Made by a program: the position numbers and the translations under genes | Notes under the pieces: model-generated | Told to the model about the DNA's origin: nothing | The model's input: only the letters and a program-made list of their open reading frames with translations | Database searches by the model: none | NCBI GenBank assembly: GCA_027038335.1 | Contig: JALVWI010000135.1 | Coordinates: 1-11,375 of the forward strand | Direction of reading: 5' to 3' | DNA from: Campylobacterales bacterium | Lineage (GTDB): Bacteria; Campylobacterota; Campylobacteria; Campylobacterales; JALSKU01 | Length of the DNA stretch: 11,375 nt | In this document: piece by piece, positions 1 through 6,316 of the stretch | How positions within the stretch are numbered: the stretch's first letter is position 1 | Layout of the letters: each line of letters opens with the position of its first letter

Positions 1-336
1 TATATCTTTTTGTTTTAGTTCATTTATAATATCTTTACTAAAAGGTGGGGTATATCTCATAGCATAAGTGATAACGATAGAATTATCTTTTTCTCTAAGT
101 TTACGGATAAGCTTTATTGTATTTTCTACTAGAGGGGATCTGCCTCCTATTTGTTTATAATTTTCTTTTGCAATTTTTTTTCTTGAGTTTACTATCATAA
201 AAGCGATAAATTTTCTTAATAATTTACTTTTAACGGTAATTATATTTTTATCATTAAACATATTAGTTAAAAAAATTTCAACTTCTTCTAAGTTGTTTGG
301 AGCCCCCATATTAAGAAGAACAACGGCTTTATTCAT
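1..336 (-). CDS. hemH: Ferrochelatase, N-terminal 112 residues (partial, runs off left edge)
   Basis: This is the 5' part of an open frame that continues beyond the window. The translation begins MNKAVVLLNMGAPNNLEEVE and includes FLTNMFNDKNII, KFIAFMIVNSRKK, NYKQIGGRSPL and YAMRYTPP. These match the N-terminal half of bacterial ferrochelatase: the LLNMGGP-type opening, the IGGxSPL segment and the MRYxxP segment. The enzyme inserts Fe2+ into protoporphyrin IX in the last step of haem synthesis. The metal-binding histidine and glutamate lie further along and cannot be checked. The ATG follows the gnnA stop after an 8-bp gap and has only a weak purine-rich ribosome site (AAGAATAAAA), so translation may be coupled to gnnA. 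The gnnB-gnnA-hemH order is one I recall from Campylobacter jejuni. Confidence 0.93.
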   Translation of the reverse strand, partial: MNKAVVLLNMGAPNNLEEVEIFLTNMFNDKNIITVKSKLLRKFIAFMIVNSRKKIAKENYKQIGGRSPLVENTIKLIRKLREKDNSIVITYAMRYTPPFSKDIINELKQKDI

Positions 337-344
337 TTTTATTC

Positions 345-1238
345 TTAATATGATGAAATTTCTAAAGTTATAATACTATCTTGAATACTACTAAGTCCTG
401 ACCTCTCGCCTGTTTTTAGGTATCTTAAAAAAGCTTTCAATTCTCTTTCTAAAGGTTCCTCTTTTTTTACAAAGCAATTTCTTATAACATAAGAGTTATT
501 TGTTTTGTATTCAGAATATTCAACTAAATCTTGCCCCATCAAATCAGCCTCAAAATACCCTTTTTTTGTAGCAACTTCTATCTTCCTTTTTCTAAAAGGT
601 GTAAGCCAATTTGTTGTGATAGAGGCTACTATCTCATCTTCAAGTTGAAAAGAAAGTATGGCATTGTCTTCATGATGAGTATTTATCTTTTGTGATTTGA
701 AGATGGATTTTTTGACTATTTCACATCCGGTTATAAATCTGATAAGATCTATATCATGTACTGCAAGATCCGTAAGTATACCTACATCAGCAATCCTAGG
801 CGGAAAAGGTCCTACCCTTGTGATGCCGATACTATATATATCTCTATCAATAAGTTCATTTTTTAAAGCTTCTACAACGGGGTTAAATCGCTCAATATAT
901 CCTACACAGACTTTAAGACCAAGCTCATTTGCTTTTTTTTCTATAGCAAGAGCATCTTCTACATTTGAAGCAACAGGTTTTTCTATGAAAATGTCAAGTC
1001 CGCTGTTTAAACATTTTAAAGCAACCTCTTTGTGTAAAAAAGTAGGTACGACTATGAGTGCAGCGTCAAGCTTTTCATTGTTTAGCATTTCATCTACATC
1101 GGTATAAAAAGGTTCTTCGTAATCCTCTTGTTGAATTACATCACAAAGTGCGGTTATATGTACACCTGAAAGTCCTTTTAAAACTCTATAATGGTTTTTT
1201 CCCATAGAGCCAAGTCCTATAAGGGCTATTTTTTTCAC
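345..1238 (-). CDS. gnnA: Gfo/Idh/MocA-family UDP-N-acetylglucosamine 3-dehydrogenase (GnnA-like)
   Basis: This is a 297-residue NAD(P)-dependent cytosolic oxidoreductase. The Rossmann motif GLGSMG is at residues 8-13, the family motif EKP at 86-88 (catalytic Lys87), and the second-domain motif with Asp157, His161 and Asp164 follows. The start is GTG at 1238, supported by an AAGGA site about 7 bases upstream inside the end of gnnB. The two genes overlap by four bases (GTGA), which implies translational coupling. By family alone the substrate would be uncertain. The coupled DegT-type aminotransferase and the hemH neighbour match the gnnB-gnnA-hemH order of Campylobacter. There GnnA oxidises C3 of UDP-GlcNAc and GnnB aminates it, giving UDP-GlcNAc3N for lipid A with amide-linked acyl chains at position 3. 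Another sugar-nucleotide 3-dehydrogenase for surface glycans is the main alternative. Confidence 0.83.
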   Translation of the reverse strand: MKKIALIGLGSMGKNHYRVLKGLSGVHITALCDVIQQEDYEEPFYTDVDEMLNNEKLDAALIVVPTFLHKEVALKCLNSGLDIFIEKPVASNVEDALAIEKKANELGLKVCVGYIERFNPVVEALKNELIDRDIYSIGITRVGPFPPRIADVGILTDLAVHDIDLIRFITGCEIVKKSIFKSQKINTHHEDNAILSFQLEDEIVASITTNWLTPFRKRKIEVATKKGYFEADLMGQDLVEYSEYKTNNSYVIRNCFVKKEEPLERELKAFLRYLKTGERSGLSSIQDSIITLEISSY

Positions 1239-2323
1239 AATAGTTCCTTTACAATACTATCTTGATCATTTTTACTCAAAAAAGGACTCATCGGCAGGCT
1301 CATGATCTCTTTGGATATTTGTTCTGCCACTTCAAAATCACCCTCTTTATATCCTAAGTACCTAAAGCATTCTTGCAAATGAAGAGGTGTGGGGTAGTGT
1401 ATGGCGGTCGGGATACCTTTTTTGTTTAAATGCTTTATAATTTTTTCTCTATTTTTAACTCTTATGGAGTATTGTGCATATACTGAACTTCTATCATTTT
1501 TGATATAAGGAGTTATGACATTGCTATCTTTTAGTAGCGTAGTATATCTCTTTCCTATATTTTCTCTTTGCTTTATTTCATTTGGAAAATATTTTAATTT
1601 TACTAACAACACCGCTGCTTGTATGGCATCAAGTCTTCCGTTTATACCTATATATTTATGTTTATATCTCTCATTTTGTCCATGATTTAAAAGCATTTTT
1701 ATCTTTAAAGCCAACTCTTCATCATCGGTAAAGATAGCTCCGCCGTCACCATAACATCCAAGAGGTTTTGAAGGGAAAAAGCTAGTACATCCTATATCGC
1801 TCAAATTGCACGAATTTTGACCTTTATAAGTTGCACCAAAACTTTGACAACCGTCTTCTATCACTTTTAAGTTATATTTTTTTGCTATTTTATTTATCTC
1901 ATCCATATCGGCAGGTTGTCCATATAATGAGACTGGAAGCAAAGCTTTTGTATTTTTTGTTATCTTTTGTTCGATTTTTTTAGGGTCAATATTGTAAGTT
2001 TTTTCATCAATATCTACAAATACAGGAGTTGCCCCAAGAAGTGAGATCACTTCTGCAGTTGCTATAAAGGTAAAAGGAGTAGTTATAACTTCATCACCCT
2101 TTTTTATATCCAATGCCATTAAAGAAAGAAGTAGTGCATCTGTTCCGCTTGAGCAAACTATAGCTCTTTTTGAGCCGATAAACTTAGCTAATTTTTCTTC
2201 CAAAAGAGCAATTTTCTCACCGCCTATGTAGATAGAGCTGTTTAGCACTTCTGCAATCTCACAATCAATCTCATCTTTATATTTTAGGTATTGTTTATGT
2301 AGGTCAATAAATGGAATTTTCAT
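1235..2323 (-). CDS. gnnB: DegT/DnrJ/EryC1/StrS PLP-dependent sugar-nucleotide aminotransferase (GnnB-like)
   Basis: This is a 362-residue fold-type I aminotransferase of normal length for the family. Visible PLP-site elements are SSGTDAL (59-64), the E156-D157-G-C-Q160 segment whose Asp pairs with the pyridine nitrogen, and SFFPSKPLGCYGDGG with Lys186 as the Schiff-base lysine. The opening IPFIDLHKQY is also typical. In GnnB the enzyme transfers an amino group, usually from glutamate, to the 3-keto sugar made by GnnA. The ATG at 2323 has a strong AAAGGAAAA site. The gene starts only 16 bases after the CCA end of tRNA-Arg(GCG) on the same strand, with no room for its own promoter or a terminator between, so it is probably read from the tRNA promoter. 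The family call is very sure; the exact substrate rests on context. Confidence 0.85.
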   Translation of the reverse strand: MKIPFIDLHKQYLKYKDEIDCEIAEVLNSSIYIGGEKIALLEEKLAKFIGSKRAIVCSSGTDALLLSLMALDIKKGDEVITTPFTFIATAEVISLLGATPVFVDIDEKTYNIDPKKIEQKITKNTKALLPVSLYGQPADMDEINKIAKKYNLKVIEDGCQSFGATYKGQNSCNLSDIGCTSFFPSKPLGCYGDGGAIFTDDEELALKIKMLLNHGQNERYKHKYIGINGRLDAIQAAVLLVKLKYFPNEIKQRENIGKRYTTLLKDSNVITPYIKNDRSSVYAQYSIRVKNREKIIKHLNKKGIPTAIHYPTPLHLQECFRYLGYKEGDFEVAEQISKEIMSLPMSPFLSKNDQDSIVKELL

Positions 2324-2339
2324 ACTTTTCCTTTATAGC

Positions 2340-2416
2340 TGGCGCGCCCAAGAGGATTCGAACCTCTGACCTTTTGAACCGCAATCAAATGCTCTATCCA
2401 GCTGAGCTATGGGCGC
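2340..2416 (-). tRNA. tRNA-Arg, anticodon GCG
   Basis: This is a complete 77-nt cloverleaf with encoded CCA. The acceptor stem is GCGCCCA paired with TGGGCGC, and the discriminator is G. The D arm is GCTC-AGCTGGATA-GAGC with the A in GGA that acts as an arginine identity base (A20). The anticodon stem is TTTGA/TCAAA around the loop TTGCGGT, and the T arm is AGAGG-TTCGAAT-CCTCT. The loop gives anticodon GCG (2380-2382), reading CGC and, by wobble, CGU. G36 is followed by G37, the usual context for m1G37. The gene points away from the second arginine tRNA and leads directly into gnnB. Confidence 0.95.
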
Positions 2417-2428
2417 AAGTAAAAAAAG

Positions 2429-2434
2429 ATTATA
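2429..2434 (-). promoter_or_regulatory. Predicted -10 box for tRNA-Arg(GCG) and probably gnnB-gnnA-hemH
   Basis: On the minus strand this reads TATAAT and ends 12 bases before the first base of the tRNA, a spacing that puts the transcription start just ahead of the mature 5' end. There is no convincing -35 hexamer. The flank is T-rich, as in Campylobacterota promoters. No terminator or second promoter is seen between this tRNA and gnnB, so the box may serve the whole operon. Confidence 0.6.
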
Positions 2435-2500
2435 GCTAAAAAATATTTACAAATAGTTGATATAAAAAAAGTTAAAATTATTTTTTTAAAAGCCTATTTT

Positions 2501-2514
2501 TTATGATATCATAA
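2501..2514. repeat. Perfect 14-bp palindrome in the divergent tRNA promoter region
   Basis: The sequence TTATGATATCATAA equals its own reverse complement and is followed by a second ATCATAA half. It ends 12 bases before the TATAAT box of tRNA-Arg(CCT), in the -35 region, where a regulator could act. It is AT-only apart from one G and one C, so chance is a real possibility in this base composition. It partly resembles Fur-type sites but does not match a full Fur box. Confidence 0.35.
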
Positions 2515-2526
2515 TCATAACTTTTG

Positions 2527-2532
2527 TATAAT
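2527..2532 (+). promoter_or_regulatory. Predicted -10 box for tRNA-Arg(CCT)
   Basis: A perfect TATAAT preceded by TTTTG lies 14 bases upstream of the first base of the mature tRNA, the expected placing for a short 5' leader removed by RNase P. No clear -35 is present. The 130 bases between the two tRNAs hold the two divergent -10 boxes, T- and A-runs, and the palindrome at 2501-2514. Confidence 0.6.
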
Positions 2533-2546
2533 TCAACTTCAAATAT

Positions 2547-2623
2547 GTCCCAATAGCTCAGCAGGATAGAGCACTTGATTCCTAATCAAGAGGCCGCAGG
2601 TTCGAATCCTGCTTGGGACACCA
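2547..2623 (+). tRNA. tRNA-Arg, anticodon CCT
   Basis: This is a complete 77-nt cloverleaf with encoded CCA. The acceptor stem is GTCCCAA paired with TTGGGAC, and the discriminator is A. The D arm is GCTC-AGCAGGATA-GAGC, again with the arginine identity A20. The anticodon stem is CTTGA/TCAAG around the loop TTCCTAA, and the T arm is GCAGG-TTCGAAT-CCTGC. The anticodon CCT (2581-2583) reads AGG. Its 3' half (2582-2623) is also the antisense of the last 14 codons, stop included, of the convergent GGDEF-EAL gene. Confidence 0.96.
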
Positions 2624-5062
2624 TGACTTTAAAAATTTTTCTAAGTCTTTACTTGAAAGTGGTTTTGAATAATAGTATCCTTGTATTATATCACATCCGT
2701 TTTCTAAAAGATACCTTTGTTGCTCTTTGTTTTCAACACCTTCCGCGACAGTTTTATATCCTAAAGTTTTTGCTAAAGAGATGATACTTTTTGCTATTGC
2801 ACATGCATCCTTGTTAAAAGGTATATCGTCTATAAAAGACTTGTCGATCTTGAGTTCATCTACAGGAAGTTCTCTTAAATAAGACAAAGAAGAGTATCCG
2901 GTACCAAAATCATCTATAGATATATCTATGCCTATATCTCTTATCTGATCAAGGATACTACTCCATTGCTTTACATCATTCATTAAGACTGACTCAGTTA
3001 TTTCAAGATCAAGATAATAAGGAGATAGTTTGCTTTCATTTAGTATATGCTTGATGGAGTTTATAAGATTTTTGTCATCAAGTTGAATTCCTGAAATATT
3101 AACAGATATATTTCCACTATACAATTTTTTATCATGCCACTTTTTTACCTGTTTGCATGCTTGAAGCATTATCCAGTTTCCTATCGATATGATAAGTCCG
3201 GTTTTTTCTGCGATAGGTATGAATTTGGTAGGATTTATTACCCCTTTTTCATGATTATTCCATCTCAAAAGAGCTTCAAGTCCGACAATTTGGAGATCTT
3301 TTGTATCAATTTTTGGTTGATAATATATCTCAAACTCATTTTTTTTGATGCTTTCTCTTAAAAGATTTTCTATGTGTAACTCTTCTTGTATCTTTTTTCC
3401 AAGCTCATGTGAATAAAATAAATATCTATTTTTACCTCTAATTTTTGCTTGATACATAGCTGCATCCGCATTTTTTATCAATCCGTCAGAAGTTAAGGCA
3501 TCATTAGGATATATTGCTATACCGATAGAACAACTTATATAAAAAGTATAATTGTTTATATAAAAAGGTACTTGAATAGATCGGTTTAACTTATTGGCAA
3601 TTTTAGCTATATCTTCAATATCTTTAATATCTTCTAAAGTTACTATAAATTCATCTCCTCCAAATCTATATACTACATCTTCCTCTCTTAAAACATTTTT
3701 CAATCTTTTAGCAGTTTCGATAAGTATATTATCCCCTTCTTTGTGTCCATAATTGTCATTGATGGTTTTAAAATTGTCCAAATCTATAAACATAATTGCC
3801 ATCAATGTTTTTTCTCTTTTTGCACTTTTTATAGCATGGGCTATCATACTTGACATCATAGTTCTATTTGGTAAACCTGTTAGAGAATCATGCATAGCCA
3901 TATCTCTCATCTTTGCTTCACTTTTTTTGATTTCGCCAATATCAGTAAATATTGCTATATAGTTTTCTATATCTCCATTTTTATCTTTAAGTGTATTTAT
4001 ACTTAAAAGTTCAGGATATATAGTGCCGTCTTTATGCTTATTCCAAATTTCACCTTTCCAATGACCTTTATCTTCTAGGCTTTTCCACATAATTTTGTAA
4101 AATTTTTTTGTATGTATTCCTGAACTAAGGATAGAAGGATTTTTCCTCATTACATCTTGTTTTTCATATTTTGTAATATTGCAAAAAGCTTTATTGACAA
4201 AAACTATATAGTTATTTTTATCAGTTATCATGATGCCCTCAGAAGTATCTTTTATAACATTTTCATAAATTTCCAATGCTTTTTGAGACTTTAATTGATC
4301 AGTAATATCCCTTGCTATACTATCACTTCCAAGATAATTTCCTTTTTCATCATATCTAGGTGTTATATAAAATTCCAAAAAGAGAATTTGACCGTTTTTA
4401 TGTCTAAATTTTGCTACACTTTTTTTTAAAGGCTGTTTATTTTTTATAAATTTTTCTCTTGTATTTTTAAAAGATTTTTTATCAATCCAAAATTCTCCTG
4501 CATTTTTACCTATTATTTCACTTTGTTCGTAGCCTAAGATATCTTTTACAGAAGGTGAAGCTTTCAATATAATTCCGTTTTTATCTGTTTGAATAAAGAT
4601 ATTAACCATATTGTCTATGATGGATTTCCACTCATTTTTTGCTTGTATGAGATTTTGATTTATTTCATACTCTTTAGTCTTATTATTTATAAAAATTACT
4701 ACAAAATCTATCTCATTCTTATCATTTACAAGAGGTTTTAAGAATACATCAAGATAAAGTTTTTTACCTGAAAGAACTGAGATATATTCTCCTTCAAAAT
4801 GTGCCTCTTGATTTTGTAAAGAAATTTTTATACTTTCTAAAAGATTTTTATTTGTTACTCTTTCTAGTATATTAAATCCTATGAGTTCTTTTTTGACAGT
4901 ATTGAAGATATCAATAGCGGTATTATTTGCATCTATGATCAATCCATCAGCATTAAAATAAATAATTCCGCTCGGAGAGTTTTTAAAAATAGTCTTATAA
5001 ACTTTTTGGTTAGCATATAAAGTATTTTTCTGATTATTAAAGTTACTCATATCTACAATCAT
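2582..5062 (-). CDS. PAS-PAS-PAS-GGDEF-EAL cyclic-di-GMP synthase/phosphodiesterase, C-terminus read through a tRNA
   Basis: This is an 826-residue soluble protein with no membrane segment. Three PAS-type sensor domains lie near residues 20-130, 145-258 and 265-382, then a GGDEF domain (about 385-550) and an EAL domain (about 560-810). The GGDEF site is intact at 468-472, and the inhibitory RxxD site is R459-D462. The EAL site looks active: E596-A-L-L-R-W, N655, E690, DDFGTGY (717-723), K738, E774 and QGYY (794-797). Both c-di-GMP synthesis and breakdown are therefore possible, controlled by cytoplasmic PAS signals. The family normally ends near residue 812. The last residues, WCPKQDSNLRPLD, are the antisense of tRNA-Arg(CCT), and the stop codon lies over its anticodon loop. 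The ATG at 5062 is 7 bases after the lhgO stop with AAGG almost touching it; Met5 at 5050 is an alternative start. The gene is very likely co-transcribed with lhgO. Confidence 0.93.
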   Translation of the reverse strand: MIVDMSNFNNQKNTLYANQKVYKTIFKNSPSGIIYFNADGLIIDANNTAIDIFNTVKKELIGFNILERVTNKNLLESIKISLQNQEAHFEGEYISVLSGKKLYLDVFLKPLVNDKNEIDFVVIFINNKTKEYEINQNLIQAKNEWKSIIDNMVNIFIQTDKNGIILKASPSVKDILGYEQSEIIGKNAGEFWIDKKSFKNTREKFIKNKQPLKKSVAKFRHKNGQILFLEFYITPRYDEKGNYLGSDSIARDITDQLKSQKALEIYENVIKDTSEGIMITDKNNYIVFVNKAFCNITKYEKQDVMRKNPSILSSGIHTKKFYKIMWKSLEDKGHWKGEIWNKHKDGTIYPELLSINTLKDKNGDIENYIAIFTDIGEIKKSEAKMRDMAMHDSLTGLPNRTMMSSMIAHAIKSAKREKTLMAIMFIDLDNFKTINDNYGHKEGDNILIETAKRLKNVLREEDVVYRFGGDEFIVTLEDIKDIEDIAKIANKLNRSIQVPFYINNYTFYISCSIGIAIYPNDALTSDGLIKNADAAMYQAKIRGKNRYLFYSHELGKKIQEELHIENLLRESIKKNEFEIYYQPKIDTKDLQIVGLEALLRWNNHEKGVINPTKFIPIAEKTGLIISIGNWIMLQACKQVKKWHDKKLYSGNISVNISGIQLDDKNLINSIKHILNESKLSPYYLDLEITESVLMNDVKQWSSILDQIRDIGIDISIDDFGTGYSSLSYLRELPVDELKIDKSFIDDIPFNKDACAIAKSIISLAKTLGYKTVAEGVENKEQQRYLLENGCDIIQGYYYSKPLSSKDLEKFLKSWCPKQDSNLRPLD

Positions 5063-5069
5063 ACCTTGC

Positions 5070-6260
5070 TTAATATTTTAGATACTTTTCTATGATCCAT
5101 TTTGAAAATGTAAAAGCTGAAGTAAAAGCGGGGGAAACAGCATTTAAAATATGTACTGAATTTTCCTCTTTTTCTACAACAAAGTCTTGCACTAGTTCTA
5201 AAGTATTTGTATCTAAAAGTTGTGCCCTGATACCCGGGGTTGTCCATCTATCAAATCCATTTAAATTCATACCGTTTGTAAGCCCTGAAGTAAGCTTTAA
5301 AAGATAAGGTTTATAATACTTCCTCACCTCATCATAGGCTAAAGATCTAAATCCAAAAGCATTAGTAAAAAAAAGTTTTGCTTCATAATATAGTATATTT
5401 ATCATCTCTTTAAAATTAAAGTTATCAAAACCTTTATAATTTTCTCTCCAAAAAGCGGGAATTGCAGTAGGTCCTATTTTTGCACTACCGTCAACCGCAT
5501 AAGTAAAATGAACTCCCAAAAAAGGGTTTTTAAGGTTTGGCACGGGGTAAGCATTGACTTGAAGGTTAGATCTATTTTTTTTATCTTTTAAGTATATTCC
5601 TTTAAAAGGAATGATGGTATATCTTTTTGCCAAACCAAAATCTTTTGCTATCTTGTCCGCATAAAGACCGGCACAATTTATAAGTTTTTTGTATCTTATC
5701 TCTCCTCCGGTTGTAAGAATAGAATTTGAAGAAGTTCTTTGTAAATATTTTGTATTTGTATAGATAGTAACATTTTTTTCTTCTAACTCTTTTTTGATAT
5801 TTAAACATATCTCTTTTGGATCAATGGTTGAAGTTTTAGGAGACCATAATGCTTTTTTGGTTGTTTTTAAGTTAGGGTATTTTTTGCTTAACTCTTCTGC
5901 TTCTAACCAATGTAATTCAACCCCATTAGCATCACCTCTTCTTTTTAATTCTTCAAGTCCTGCTACTTCGTCTTCATTTTGAGCCAATACAACCTTACCG
6001 CACTCATTTATTTTGAGGCGGTGTTCTTTGCAGTATTCTCTCATTTTTTGATTGCCTACTCTTGTAAATTTTGCTTTTAATGAATTTGCACTATAGTAAA
6101 ACCCCGCATGCAAGACTCCACTATTTCTTCCAGATGCATGCATAGCTACATCATCTTCTTTTTCTATGAGTACAATAGAGCATTTATCGTTTCTTTCTAT
6201 AAGTGCTTTAGCAATACTAAGACCGATAATACCCCCACCGATGATTACAAAATCATACAT
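5070..6260 (-). CDS. lhgO: L-2-hydroxyglutarate oxidase/dehydrogenase (FAD-dependent)
   Basis: This 396-residue flavoenzyme of the DAO/L2HGDH family oxidises L-2-hydroxyglutarate to 2-oxoglutarate. In bacteria such as E. coli the electrons enter the quinone pool at the inner face of the membrane. The FAD-binding dinucleotide fold starts at once, with GGGIIG at residues 8-13 and an acidic residue after the second strand (LIEKE). The family hallmark ASGRNSGVLHAGFYY (42-56) is present, as are FKGIYL, GVHFT, KIGPTAIPA and the C-terminal SPAFTSA. The length is slightly short of the usual 400-420 but all landmarks are there. The ATG at 6260 has an AAGAGA ribosome site and a TATAAT box about 33 bases upstream. 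The gene heads an operon with the GGDEF-EAL protein and is divergent from a sensor kinase/TRAP transporter cluster, which suggests C5-dicarboxylate use. Another 2-hydroxyacid substrate remains possible. Confidence 0.88.
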   Translation of the reverse strand: MYDFVIIGGGIIGLSIAKALIERNDKCSIVLIEKEDDVAMHASGRNSGVLHAGFYYSANSLKAKFTRVGNQKMREYCKEHRLKINECGKVVLAQNEDEVAGLEELKRRGDANGVELHWLEAEELSKKYPNLKTTKKALWSPKTSTIDPKEICLNIKKELEEKNVTIYTNTKYLQRTSSNSILTTGGEIRYKKLINCAGLYADKIAKDFGLAKRYTIIPFKGIYLKDKKNRSNLQVNAYPVPNLKNPFLGVHFTYAVDGSAKIGPTAIPAFWRENYKGFDNFNFKEMINILYYEAKLFFTNAFGFRSLAYDEVRKYYKPYLLKLTSGLTNGMNLNGFDRWTTPGIRAQLLDTNTLELVQDFVVEKEENSVHILNAVSPAFTSAFTFSKWIIEKYLKY

Positions 6261-6292
6261 AAGTTATCTCTTTTATATGGAAATAGTTATTA

Positions 6293-6300
6293 ATTATACT
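6293..6300. promoter_or_regulatory. Overlapping divergent -10 boxes for lhgO (minus) and the sensor kinase (plus)
   Basis: The gap between the two divergent genes is only 56 bp. On the minus strand 6298-6293 read TATAAT, giving a start near 6286 and a leader of about 26 bases with the AAGAGA ribosome site of lhgO. On the plus strand 6295-6300 read TATACT, giving a start near 6307, just before the kinase ATG. The two boxes share four base pairs, so RNA polymerase could load in only one direction at a time. No good -35 is seen on either side. This is predicted from sequence only. Confidence 0.45.
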
Positions 6301-6316
6301 CTTATCTCTTAAAAAT

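Noticed and set aside
697..1107. 136-codon plus-strand open frame inside gnnA
   Set aside because: It is antisense to a well-supported enzyme gene, has a low-complexity Ser/Ile-rich translation and no ribosome site. It is a shadow frame.
2340..2623. The two arginine tRNAs as edges of an integrated element
   Set aside because: The DNA between them is only 130 bp of promoter sequence, and no integrase, transposase or direct repeat of a tRNA 3' end is seen in the window.
2625..2650. Hairpin GACTT...AAGTC with an inner AAAAATTTTT just after tRNA-Arg(CCT), followed by TTTAC, as a tRNA terminator
   Set aside because: The stem is weak and AT-rich with mismatches, the T-run is poor, and the bases are coding for the EAL protein. 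Not strong enough to list as a terminator.
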